DNA of 8,528 bases from Candidatus Gastranaerophilales bacterium (GCA_947589525.1 CANQAW010000065.1:1-8528); one strand, 5' to 3'; positions 1 through 6,592 are shown, counted from the stretch's first letter. Numbers and translations are program-made. The notes: a model not told the origin generated them from the sequence alone.

Positions 1-2
1 AT

Positions 3-8
3 AGGAGG
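3..8 (+). promoter_or_regulatory. Ribosome binding site of the alpha/beta hydrolase gene
   Basis: A full consensus Shine-Dalgarno, AGGAGG, sits 7 nt before the ATG at 16. It fixes that ATG as the start and is the strongest ribosome binding site in the window. The promoter would lie upstream of the window. Confidence 0.85.
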
Positions 9-15
9 TAATCTT

Positions 16-987
16 ATGAGCGAAGCAAAAAATAGCAATAATTGGGATAAAGTATTCACTAAATCTCAAAAAGTTGAGGTTAAAAAAGTAGAATTTAAAA
101 ACAGGTTCGGAATAACTCTTGTTGGCGATTTATATATTCCAAAAAATATGGAAAAAGATGCTAAATTACCTGCGATTGCAATTTCAGGCCCTTTTGGTGC
201 CGTAAAAGAACAGGCAAGCGGATTATACGCTCAAACATTGGCTGAGCGTGGTTTTATAACTTTAGCTTTTGACCCTTCTTACACAGGAGAAAGCTCGGGT
301 ACTCCAAGACACGTTGCAAGCCCTGATATAAATAGCGAAGATTTTTCCGCCGCTGTTGATTATTTAATTAATTATAAAAATGTTGACCCTGAAAAAATAG
401 GAATTTTAGGTATCTGCGGTTTTGGAGGGTTTGCGCTAAATACTGCTGCAATAGATACAAGAATTAAAGCTACAGTAGCTTCTACTATGTATGATATGAC
501 AAGAGTGAGCGCATTTGGCTATAACGACACAACGGATGAAAATGCTCGTTATGAAATGAAAAAAGCCTTAAATGAGCAAAGAACGCTTGATTTTAAAACA
601 GGCAGCTATAAAGGTGCAGACGGCTTGCCTGAAAAATTAACAGGCGAAGAACCTCAATTTGTACAAGATTATTGGGGATATTATAAGACAAAAAGGGGCT
701 TCCATCCTCGCTCAATTAATTCAAACGGCAAATGGAATATGACATCATCCTTGTCTTTAATCAATCAGCCGATTTTACAATATGCGCCCGAGATTAAAAG
801 CGCTGTTTTAATTGTCCACGGTGAAAAAGCACACAGCAGATATTTCGGCGAAGATGCTTTTAAAAAATTAAAAGGGGATAATAAAGAGCTTTTGATTATA
901 AAAGACGCAAATCACGTTGATTTATACGATAATTTGGAAAAAATTCCTTTTGATAAGATTGAAGAATTTTACAAAAAGTATTTATAA
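16..987 (+). CDS. Alpha/beta hydrolase, dienelactone-hydrolase-like, with Cys nucleophile motif
   Basis: A 323-residue soluble hydrolase with no signal peptide or membrane segment, so probably cytoplasmic. The alpha/beta-hydrolase fold shows in order: a strand and oxyanion-type turn, SGPFGAVKEQ (residues 58-66 region); a DPSYTGES segment (86-93); the nucleophile elbow G-I-C-G-F-G-G (132-138), giving Cys134 where most relatives have Ser; a TMYDMTRV block (157-164); a strand ending in HGEKAHS (268-274) that may supply the acid; and the histidine region DANHVDLYD (297-305), His300 being the likely catalytic base. A GxCxG elbow is known in dienelactone hydrolase-like enzymes, and the TMYDMTRV and HGEKAHS blocks are, from memory, typical of a widespread uncharacterised bacterial branch. 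The substrate cannot be told from sequence; an ester, lactone or thioester is possible. The start is fixed by AGGAGG at 3-8. The MCE gene follows after 52 nt on the same strand, with no obvious functional link. Confidence 0.85.
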   Translation: MSEAKNSNNWDKVFTKSQKVEVKKVEFKNRFGITLVGDLYIPKNMEKDAKLPAIAISGPFGAVKEQASGLYAQTLAERGFITLAFDPSYTGESSGTPRHVASPDINSEDFSAAVDYLINYKNVDPEKIGILGICGFGGFALNTAAIDTRIKATVASTMYDMTRVSAFGYNDTTDENARYEMKKALNEQRTLDFKTGSYKGADGLPEKLTGEEPQFVQDYWGYYKTKRGFHPRSINSNGKWNMTSSLSLINQPILQYAPEIKSAVLIVHGEKAHSRYFGEDAFKKLKGDNKELLIIKDANHVDLYDNLEKIPFDKIEEFYKKYL

Positions 988-990
988 ATA

Positions 991-1004
991 TACTCCTTTG
1001 AGTA
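991..1004 (+). terminator. Small hairpin after the hydrolase gene, possible weak terminator
   Basis: TACTC (991-995) and GAGTA (1000-1004) form a perfect 5-bp stem with a 4-nt CTTT loop, 3 nt after the hydrolase stop codon. A U-rich but interrupted tract follows (1006-1021). The stem is short with only two G-C pairs, so it is at best a weak or partial terminator, and read-through into the MCE gene is likely. Confidence 0.25.
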
Positions 1005-1007
1005 ATG

Positions 1008-1045
1008 TTTCATTTTAATTTGCATTTCATTATATTAAAATGAAA
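1008..1045 (+). promoter_or_regulatory. Perfect 12-bp inverted repeat enclosing the MCE gene start codon
   Basis: TTTCATTTTAAT (1008-1019) is the exact reverse complement of ATTAAAATGAAA (1034-1045), with a 14-nt loop. The right arm contains the ATG at 1040-1042. A second, nested pairing is possible between ATTTCAT (1024-1030) and ATGAAAT (1040-1046), with a 9-nt loop. Either hairpin would bury the start codon in an mRNA that has no recognisable Shine-Dalgarno. It could restrain translation, or it could be a chance palindrome in AT-rich DNA; the stem contains a single G-C pair. Confidence 0.4.
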
Positions 1046-1912
1046 TTATTATTACAAATAATTACATCCGTAGTGCTTATTTTAATTATACCTGCTTTAG
1101 TGTTTTTGATTTTACATGTAATTCACACTTCAAAACAAACTCACATTAAAGCTCAGTTTAGCGAACTTGCGCCTTTTTCAAAAAAAATGCCCGTTTATTT
1201 TAAGGGTTTTAAAATAGGAAAAATTACAAAAATCGAGCCGAAGGATGACTTTACTTCTACAATTATGAAAATTACTCTTTTTCCCGAAAAGATAAATTTT
1301 CCTCAAAATGTTTACCTTCAAATTAGAAACTACGAAAAAAGCTTAACATACGGCGAATTAATATTACCCGAAAATCCTTCCGATAAAAAACTGAAAGAAG
1401 GAAATGTAATTGAAGGTAAAACAAACATGTCTTTTAATTCAATTCTTGAAAAACAAGCGGAGAACGGTTCTTTTGATTTAATTATCGTTACCTTGGGAGA
1501 CATTTTGGTAAATTTTAATGACACCGTCAAAGAAACGCACGGGCTTTTAAGGGATATTCGAACAACGTTTAAAAATAACGAAAGTTTTATAACTTTATCA
1601 ACAAGAAATCTCTCGCAGGCAACGGGACACCTTACAAGAGCTTCGGTCAACATAAGCTCTACGGTCGACCAAAAAACACTTGATAAAACAATGAAAAACA
1701 TTGAGCAAGCTTCAAAAAATTTAAAAAATATAACAAGAAATATAGACTGCGCAACAAGAAATTTATCTCAAACCATGAAAAATGTTGAAGGAATTAGTGA
1801 AAATGTTGACGGAATAACAAATTCCATTAATTGCACAATGAAAGAAAGATTTGGAGGCTTAAGATTATTTTTCGGAAAAGCAAGTCAAAACTGCAAGTGT
1901 AAAAATAACTAA
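1040..1912 (+). CDS. MCE-domain (MlaD-like) membrane-anchored lipid-transport protein
   Basis: A 290-residue protein with an uncleaved N-terminal membrane anchor (about residues 4-27, hydrophobic run LLLQIITSVVLILIIPALVF), then an MCE domain (about 34-127) and a long helical C-terminal part (about 135-268). The MCE signature is the segment with FKGFKIGKITKIEP (54-67), followed by strands and YGELILPE (104-111). MCE proteins of the MlaD/PqiB/YebT type form hexameric rings that carry phospholipids between the inner and outer membranes. The helical region has repeated short units: TRNLSQ at 188-193 and 239-244, TRNID at 232-236, TMKN at 217-220 and 245-248 (28 residues apart), suggesting a coiled coil. 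It ends in a basic ERFGGLRLFFGK segment (269-280) and a tail with Cys285 and Cys287; Cys237 and Cys265 lie in the helix. No MlaE permease or MlaF ATPase gene is present here. The start is the only reasonable one, as the next Met is residue 50, but it lacks a Shine-Dalgarno. The stop overlaps the convergent gene. Confidence 0.85.
   Translation: MKLLLQIITSVVLILIIPALVFLILHVIHTSKQTHIKAQFSELAPFSKKMPVYFKGFKIGKITKIEPKDDFTSTIMKITLFPEKINFPQNVYLQIRNYEKSLTYGELILPENPSDKKLKEGNVIEGKTNMSFNSILEKQAENGSFDLIIVTLGDILVNFNDTVKETHGLLRDIRTTFKNNESFITLSTRNLSQATGHLTRASVNISSTVDQKTLDKTMKNIEQASKNLKNITRNIDCATRNLSQTMKNVEGISENVDGITNSINCTMKERFGGLRLFFGKASQNCKCKNN
1601..1762 (+). repeat. Short repeats within the helical region of the MCE gene
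   Basis: The 9-mer ACAAGAAAT occurs at 1601-1609, 1733-1741 and 1754-1762, each time encoding the start of a T-R-N unit (TRNLSQ, TRNID, TRNLSQ). ACAATGAAAAA and ACCATGAAAAA, encoding TMKN, recur 84 nt apart at about 1688 and 1772. These reflect internal duplication of a heptad-like coiled-coil unit in the protein, not a mobile repeat. Confidence 0.5.
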
Positions 1913-3105
1913 TTTTTTGTCAAAACGGAATTTAATTTTTTATCTGCCAATTCAATTACGCTGTAAGGGTCAATATCTTTCACAAGACAGCCGCAGGTAT
2001 CGCCTTTTGATAATTCTTTTATTTTTTCTTCGTCATTTCCGTTTATAATTTCATAAAACCTCGGGGAGCAGATATATTCAATACTTGAATTTTCATAAGG
2101 GAAAACCGTTTTATAATAATGACCGCCAAAAAGCGCAAGAGTAGGGCAATCAAGCGCATGGGCAAGATGGGTATTACCTGTATCCAATGATAAATATAAT
2201 TTAAATTCAGACATAATCAAAGGCAGAGTGCTCGGCACAACATTATTTGAAAAATCAACACAGCGATTCGGACAATTTAATTTGCTTATAACTTCACTTA
2301 CATAAGGGCAATCTTCCCTTCCGCCTAAAAATATTAATTTAGTATCTTCGTCCGTGACTTTTAATATGTGTTTTAATATAACAAGCCACTTGGAAACAGG
2401 GTAGCTTTTCCATTCGGTGCTTGCTCTTAATTGAACTCCTATGTGTTTTCTTTCTTTTTTACAATCAAGCGGAATTTTAACCGAAATATCTTTTGGGATT
2501 TTAATTTTTGTAAGATATTCAAACATTCTTCTGTATACTTCGGTATAAAATAACCCTTTTTCTATTTCAATTTTTCGGTTAAAAATATTTAATCTTCTGT
2601 CTTTAGTTTCTTTATGTTTCTTGTAGAAAATTGTTTTTTCTTTTGAATTTAATTTTTTCGCAATTGTTAATCTGTATTTCAATAAACCGCCCGCACCAAG
2701 ACCAAAAGATGCAAGAGGAATTACGTTTTTAATTTTGTATGTCGCATTAATATATTTAATTAAGTTTTTACGATAAGCTTTATTTGATTTAAATTCAACC
2801 ACATTAAGAGGAATAACTATATCAATGACATTTTGGTCATAGATTTTGGAAAAATCGCTAAACCAATCTTTGCAAAGAAATATAATTTTATAATTTTTAT
2901 AATATTCTTTTAAATATTTAAAAAAGGGTCTGGCAACTATATAATCACCAAAACCGCCGGGGTCATAGATAACAACTGCGGGAATTTTTTTCCTCGGCAA
3001 ATGGTAAAGTCCGATTCTTACGGACTTACCCCCGAGAATTTTCGAAGTTACAATAAGATGCTCTTTTTCAATTTTTGTTTCAAAATATTTTGATAAGAAA
3101 TTCAT
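1909..3105 (-). CDS. Glycosyltransferase family 9 (heptosyltransferase-like) protein
   Basis: A 398-residue GT-B glycosyltransferase of the GT9 type, the family of ADP-heptose:LPS heptosyltransferases; probably works at the cytoplasmic face of the inner membrane on lipid-linked saccharides. Numbered from the ATG at 3105: an N-terminal strand with IYDPGGFGDYIVARP (47-60, the GxGD phosphate-binding turn); the second-domain strand IGVQLRAS (222-229) followed by W-K-S-Y-P-V-S-K-W (232-240), like the family's K-WP-xx-W; and the donor-binding block LDTGNTHLAHAL (307-318) with LALFGG (323-328). A CGC pair lies near the end (371-373). The reading frame is open to a TTG at 3168, but that start overlaps folC by 50 nt and has no Shine-Dalgarno; the ATG at 3105, 13 nt after the folC stop, places the conserved GGFGD about 50 residues in. 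That ATG also lacks a clear ribosome site, so it probably relies on folC translation. Last gene of the run; acceptor and donor sugars are unknown. Confidence 0.85.
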   Translation of the reverse strand: MNFLSKYFETKIEKEHLIVTSKILGGKSVRIGLYHLPRKKIPAVVIYDPGGFGDYIVARPFFKYLKEYYKNYKIIFLCKDWFSDFSKIYDQNVIDIVIPLNVVEFKSNKAYRKNLIKYINATYKIKNVIPLASFGLGAGGLLKYRLTIAKKLNSKEKTIFYKKHKETKDRRLNIFNRKIEIEKGLFYTEVYRRMFEYLTKIKIPKDISVKIPLDCKKERKHIGVQLRASTEWKSYPVSKWLVILKHILKVTDEDTKLIFLGGREDCPYVSEVISKLNCPNRCVDFSNNVVPSTLPLIMSEFKLYLSLDTGNTHLAHALDCPTLALFGGHYYKTVFPYENSSIEYICSPRFYEIINGNDEEKIKELSKGDTCGCLVKDIDPYSVIELADKKLNSVLTKN

Positions 3106-3118
3106 AAGAAAAATAGTA

Positions 3119-4336
3119 TCAAAAAATATCTTCCCAGTCAATTTTTCTTTCTTCAAATAAACTGCCAAGCATATAAATCGAACCTGTGATAACGGTTAAA
3201 TTTTTGTCTTTTATAATTTTTTCAATATCTGATTTTTCAATTTTTTTGAAAATATTTTTATATCTCATATCCAATTCATCAAATTTTAAAGCATTCGGAT
3301 AATCAAATTCAAAAAAATAATAATTTTTTATATTTTTAACACTTAAAAGTAAATCCGACATTGTATTATAATCTTTTGTTTTCAAACAACCGAAAACTAT
3401 ATTTTTTTCTTGGGAAATATTTTCAAGATATTTAACCAAAGTTCTTATGCCCGAAGGATTATGCGCACAATCTAAAAGAAGATTAGGCGAAATAAAATCA
3501 AGCCTGTATTTCCATTTAATTTTTTCTAAAGCGGATTTAATTTCTTTTATATCAATTGAAAACCCTATATTTTCAATTGCGCAGAGCGCAAGCGCAAGAT
3601 TTTTAATCTGATGAGAACCGTGCAAGTTAAATTTTATTTTCTCGTTTTTATAGATAACAAAATTATCTTTTAGCTCAAGTTTTGGGAGTTTTAAAATTTG
3701 CGCATTTTTAGAAGACGCAACTTTTTCAATAACTTCAAAACCTTGATTATCTCTTGCAACAATAACTTTTGAATTTTGTTTTATAATTCCCGCTTTCTCA
3801 AAAGCAATTTTATTTATGGTATTACCCAATCTGTCCACATGGTCAAAATCAATTGTTGTAATTATCTCTAAAATCGGCTCAACGGTATTTGTGGCATCCA
3901 ACCTTCCGCCGAGTCCCGTTTCTAAAATTACGTAATCAACTTTTTTTATATAGAAATAATAAAGTGCGGTCGTTGTCAACAATTCAAATTCGGTCAGTGA
4001 AATATTATTTTTCTTTGCAAATTTATCTAAATCAAAAATCAATCTGTCAAAAATGTTTTCCTTGATGTCGATATTATTTATTTTTATTCTTTCGCAATAT
4101 GAAAACAAATGAGGACTTGTATACAATCCGATTTTTTTATCCGTATTTTCAAAGTGTTTAATTAAAATATCATTGATTATTTTACATGTCGAACCTTTTC
4201 CGTTAGTTCCCGCCACATGAATTATCTTGTATTTTTTTTGGGGATTATCCAAAAGCGCCAGCATTAATTTAACTCTTTGAATACCGAGGTTTATATGAAA
4301 TTTATCCGCACTTTTTAAAATTTTTTCGCTTATCAT
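3119..4336 (-). CDS. folC: Folylpolyglutamate synthase / dihydrofolate synthase
   Basis: A 405-residue cytoplasmic ATP-dependent ligase that adds glutamate to dihydropteroate and/or folates; it is a structural cousin of the Mur ligases. The family signature is clear: P-loop VAGTNGKGST (41-50), SPHL (74-77), ETGLGGRLDATN (139-150), DFDHVDRLGNT (163-173), IAFEKAGIIK (177-186, Lys181 in the position often carbamylated), GSHQIKNLALAL (240-251), and LDCAHNPSG (288-296). GTNGKGS, rather than the GTNGKTT of MurC-F, separates it from a fifth Mur ligase. One oddity is WKYRLDF (275-281), where relatives usually have P-G-R; the Arg is kept but the Gly is Tyr. It is slightly short for the family (about 420-430). 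The ATG at 4336 overlaps the murG stop as ATGA, implying translational coupling; no separate Shine-Dalgarno is evident. Whether it has both activities cannot be read from sequence. Confidence 0.93.
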   Translation of the reverse strand: MISEKILKSADKFHINLGIQRVKLMLALLDNPQKKYKIIHVAGTNGKGSTCKIINDILIKHFENTDKKIGLYTSPHLFSYCERIKINNIDIKENIFDRLIFDLDKFAKKNNISLTEFELLTTTALYYFYIKKVDYVILETGLGGRLDATNTVEPILEIITTIDFDHVDRLGNTINKIAFEKAGIIKQNSKVIVARDNQGFEVIEKVASSKNAQILKLPKLELKDNFVIYKNEKIKFNLHGSHQIKNLALALCAIENIGFSIDIKEIKSALEKIKWKYRLDFISPNLLLDCAHNPSGIRTLVKYLENISQEKNIVFGCLKTKDYNTMSDLLLSVKNIKNYYFFEFDYPNALKFDELDMRYKNIFKKIEKSDIEKIIKDKNLTVITGSIYMLGSLFEERKIDWEDIF

Positions 4337-5451
4337 TTTACAGCTTTAATTATTAAGTCCAATATATCCGAAGTTGCATTAAGTTTGGCGTTTTTGAAAG
4401 CGTTATATGATAAATCCGATAACAGCTTTTTATCATTAATTAAATTATCCGCCAATTTAAATAAACTTTCATTATTGCAGTCTTTATCTTCCAGAATAAG
4501 ACAAGCGTGCTTATCGAATAAATTTTTAGCATTTTTATATTGATGATTTTGGCTTGCATACGGATAAGGAATTAAAATCGAAGGAAGCGAACAAGCGCAA
4601 ATTTCTGATAAACTTAATGAACCTGCTCTTGATATTACCATATCGCTTGATAATAAAGTTAAATACATCCTGTCAAAATAAGGCTGTAAGACTAAATTAT
4701 CAGGCAAAACCTCGAATTGCTCAATAATTTTATTGACAACAAAATCAAAATTTTTCCTTCCCGTTTGCCAGATAATTTTATAACCGGATTTAAACGCATA
4801 TTTTTTTAATAACTCAAAGCAGGAATTGTTAATGGTTTGAGCGCCTAAAGACCCGCCCATAATTAAAACGGTAAAATCATCCGTTAAAGATAATTCCTGT
4901 CTTGCCTGTTTTTTGGATATGGTTTTAAATTCTTGTCTTATGGGGTTGCCGGTAACTGTAATATTTTTTGAATTAATTAATTTTTGCGCTTCATCAAATG
5001 CCAAAGTAACACATTTAGCGCAAGGCGCAAAAAATCTTGATACAATCCCCGGTTGAATATCGCTGTCGTGCAATATATAAGGAATTTTTAAAAACAGTGC
5101 ATTAAATAAAATTGGTGCGCAGACATATCCCCCCGTTGCAAAGACAACCGAAGGTTTATATTTTACAACATAGAAAAATGCTTTAAAAGATGCGATTATA
5201 AGTTTAAAAAACCAAAATATGAATTCCAAGGTAAATTTTCTCGGCATTCCTTTAATATCGTAAGATAAAAAATTGTATCCCGATTTATTTGCAATATCAT
5301 ATTCAAGATTTTTTTTATTTCCCAGATAAAATATATTCTCTTTTTTTATTCCGAAAGCCAGAAGAGCTTCAATAATTGAAACCGCAGGATAAATATGCCC
5401 CCCTGTGCCTCCGCCTGTTATAAAATATATCGGTTGTTTATTTTTAGACAT
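4333..5451 (-). CDS. murG: UDP-GlcNAc:lipid I N-acetylglucosaminyltransferase MurG
   Basis: A 372-residue GT28 glycosyltransferase that converts lipid I to lipid II on the inner face of the cytoplasmic membrane. Signatures: the N-terminal glycine-rich loop TGGGTGGHIYPA (12-23), FATGGYVCAP (104-113), HDSDIQPG (128-135, the usual HE-x-(N/D)-x-x-x-G position), TGNPIR (167-172), the C-domain loop MGGSLGAQTIN (198-208), WQTGR (228-232), and the UDP-GlcNAc site SRAGSLSLSEI (274-284) followed by NHQYKNA (302-308). Length matches the family. The start codon lies inside the end of ftsW (8-nt overlap, ATGTCTAA), and an AAAGGA Shine-Dalgarno sits 9 nt upstream. A hydrophobic patch around 78-96 fits the membrane-association region known in MurG. 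Its position after ftsW is classic dcw order. Confidence 0.96.
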   Translation of the reverse strand: MSKNKQPIYFITGGGTGGHIYPAVSIIEALLAFGIKKENIFYLGNKKNLEYDIANKSGYNFLSYDIKGMPRKFTLEFIFWFFKLIIASFKAFFYVVKYKPSVVFATGGYVCAPILFNALFLKIPYILHDSDIQPGIVSRFFAPCAKCVTLAFDEAQKLINSKNITVTGNPIRQEFKTISKKQARQELSLTDDFTVLIMGGSLGAQTINNSCFELLKKYAFKSGYKIIWQTGRKNFDFVVNKIIEQFEVLPDNLVLQPYFDRMYLTLLSSDMVISRAGSLSLSEICACSLPSILIPYPYASQNHQYKNAKNLFDKHACLILEDKDCNNESLFKLADNLINDKKLLSDLSYNAFKNAKLNATSDILDLIIKAVK

Positions 5452-6592
5452 AGTGAACTATCCTTTGTATTCTTTTTTTTGAAATATTTATTAAAACACC
5501 GACCATACACAAAGAAACAAACAGGCTCGAACCTCCGTAACTTACAAAAGGCAGGGGAATTCCCGTTGCGGGAACAAACGAACTTGCAACGGACATATTC
5601 GTAAATGCTTGAAAACAAATCGAAAAAATTATACCTACGGCAAGAATTTTTCCGTACATATCAGGGCATTTTTTAGCTATTATTATCCCCCGATGCAATA
5701 ACACTCCGAAAAGACACAGCATAAAAAAGCATCCTAAAAAACCAAACTCTTCTCCGATTACGGCAAATATAAAATCGGTATGCCCCTCGGGAAGCCAAGA
5801 AAGTTTTTGCTTTGAATTTCCGAAGCCGACTCCGAAAAATCCCCCCGAAGAGAAGGCCACCATCGATTGAATTATGTTATAACCCGCACCCAAAGCATCC
5901 GAAAAGGGATTCCACCATACCTTAATTCTCTGCAGCTGATAATCACGAATGGTTGTTGCAACACCAAGCGCCCCCACACCGAACAGTGCGGCAATAATTT
6001 TAGACGACCCGCCCGCTACATAATACATCGCAAGAGAAGTTACCAAAAGTAAAATAATCATGGACAAATTAGGCTGTTTATAAATTAGAAGAAGCATTAT
6101 TGCAAATAAAAAATAAAAGGGGTATTTTTTTGAATCGATAATTTTACAATCTTTTGAAAATAATGTTGCAAAATATAAAACTAACGCAGGCTTCGCAATT
6201 TCCGACGGCTGAAACTGAAAAGGCCCGATAACCAGCCACCGCTTAGCTTCATTAACCGTGACCCCCAAGGGAGAAAATTGCACAAGCGCAAGCAATACTA
6301 CAACCGTTATTCCGAGAACTCCCGCAAAGGGCTTAAGTTTTTTATAATCAAAATTTGAAAAAAACCAAGCGCCCAGAACTCCGGCAATTAACCATATAAG
6401 CTGTTTTAAAGTATAGTTAAAAGGATTTTCGCCAAGCGCAATACACTTAGGCGCAGAAGACGAAAACACCGCCATCAGCCCGAAAACCACAATAAAAACC
6501 ACAACGACAACCAAAATGTTATCGGGAGGCGCTTGAGTGTATGTTGAATTTGTTTGAGAAGCTCGGGTTTTATTATTTTTTTGATAATACAT
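5444..6592 (-). CDS. ftsW: Cell-division lipid II polymerase FtsW (SEDS family)
   Basis: A 382-residue multi-pass membrane protein (roughly 10 hydrophobic segments) that polymerises lipid II glycan strands at the septum. Numbered from the ATG at 6592, SEDS signatures are: NEAKRWLVIGPFQFQPSEIAK (spanning 114-134), PEGHTDFIFAVIGEEFGFLG (268-287) with the likely catalytic Asp273, and the C-terminal block TGIPLPFVSYGGSS (343-356). Position next to murD and murG favours FtsW over RodA, which shares these motifs. A polar N-terminal tail of about 24 residues precedes the first membrane segment. KQPNLS (172-177) has Asn where E. coli and Bacillus homologues have Asp (QPDLGT). The frame is open to a TTG at 6631, but the ATG at 6592 is preferred: it has a GAGGAG ribosome site upstream and gives a 20-nt rather than 59-nt overlap with murD. 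Confidence 0.93.
   Translation of the reverse strand: MYYQKNNKTRASQTNSTYTQAPPDNILVVVVVFIVVFGLMAVFSSSAPKCIALGENPFNYTLKQLIWLIAGVLGAWFFSNFDYKKLKPFAGVLGITVVVLLALVQFSPLGVTVNEAKRWLVIGPFQFQPSEIAKPALVLYFATLFSKDCKIIDSKKYPFYFLFAIMLLLIYKQPNLSMIILLLVTSLAMYYVAGGSSKIIAALFGVGALGVATTIRDYQLQRIKVWWNPFSDALGAGYNIIQSMVAFSSGGFFGVGFGNSKQKLSWLPEGHTDFIFAVIGEEFGFLGCFFMLCLFGVLLHRGIIIAKKCPDMYGKILAVGIIFSICFQAFTNMSVASSFVPATGIPLPFVSYGGSSLFVSLCMVGVLINISKKRIQRIVHYV
5461..5466 (-). promoter_or_regulatory. Ribosome binding site of murG
   Basis: On the - strand AAAGGA ends 9 nt before the murG ATG at 5451, inside the last codons of ftsW. It supports that ATG as the start despite the 8-nt overlap. Confidence 0.65.

Noticed and set aside
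1008..1036. Possible promoter with TTTCAT (-35) and TATATT (-10), 17 nt apart
   Set aside because: Transcription would start at about 1043, after the first base of the MCE start codon, and there is no other plausible downstream start. The -35 match is also poor.
1330..1701. 123-codon open frame antisense to the MCE gene
   Set aside because: It lies wholly within a convincing MCE coding frame, has no ribosome site or recognisable motif, and reads as the complement of the helical region.
1901..1917. AAAAAT/ATTTTT hairpin at the convergent stop codons as a bidirectional terminator
   Set aside because: The stem is only 6 bp and entirely A-T, with no proper U-tract on either strand; too weak to annotate.
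3106..3168. Longer GT9 protein starting at the TTG at 3168
   Set aside because: It would overlap folC by 50 nt, uses a rare start codon with no good ribosome site, and the extra 21 residues precede the conserved domain. The ATG at 3105 is preferred.
3961..3970. AAAGTGCGGT, which contains the core of the Haemophilus/Pasteurellaceae DNA-uptake signal
   Set aside because: Only one copy was seen; it lies inside folC coding for T-A-L codons, and nothing else suggests Pasteurellaceae. Coincidence.
5395..5618. Two short open frames over the ftsW/murG junction (69 and 66 codons, opposite strands)
   Set aside because: Both overlap confident ftsW and murG coding sequence, show no domain and carry no credible ribosome site.
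5867..6052. 61-codon open frame antisense to ftsW
   Set aside because: It lies in the ftsW transmembrane coding region, with composition explained by the complement of hydrophobic codons.
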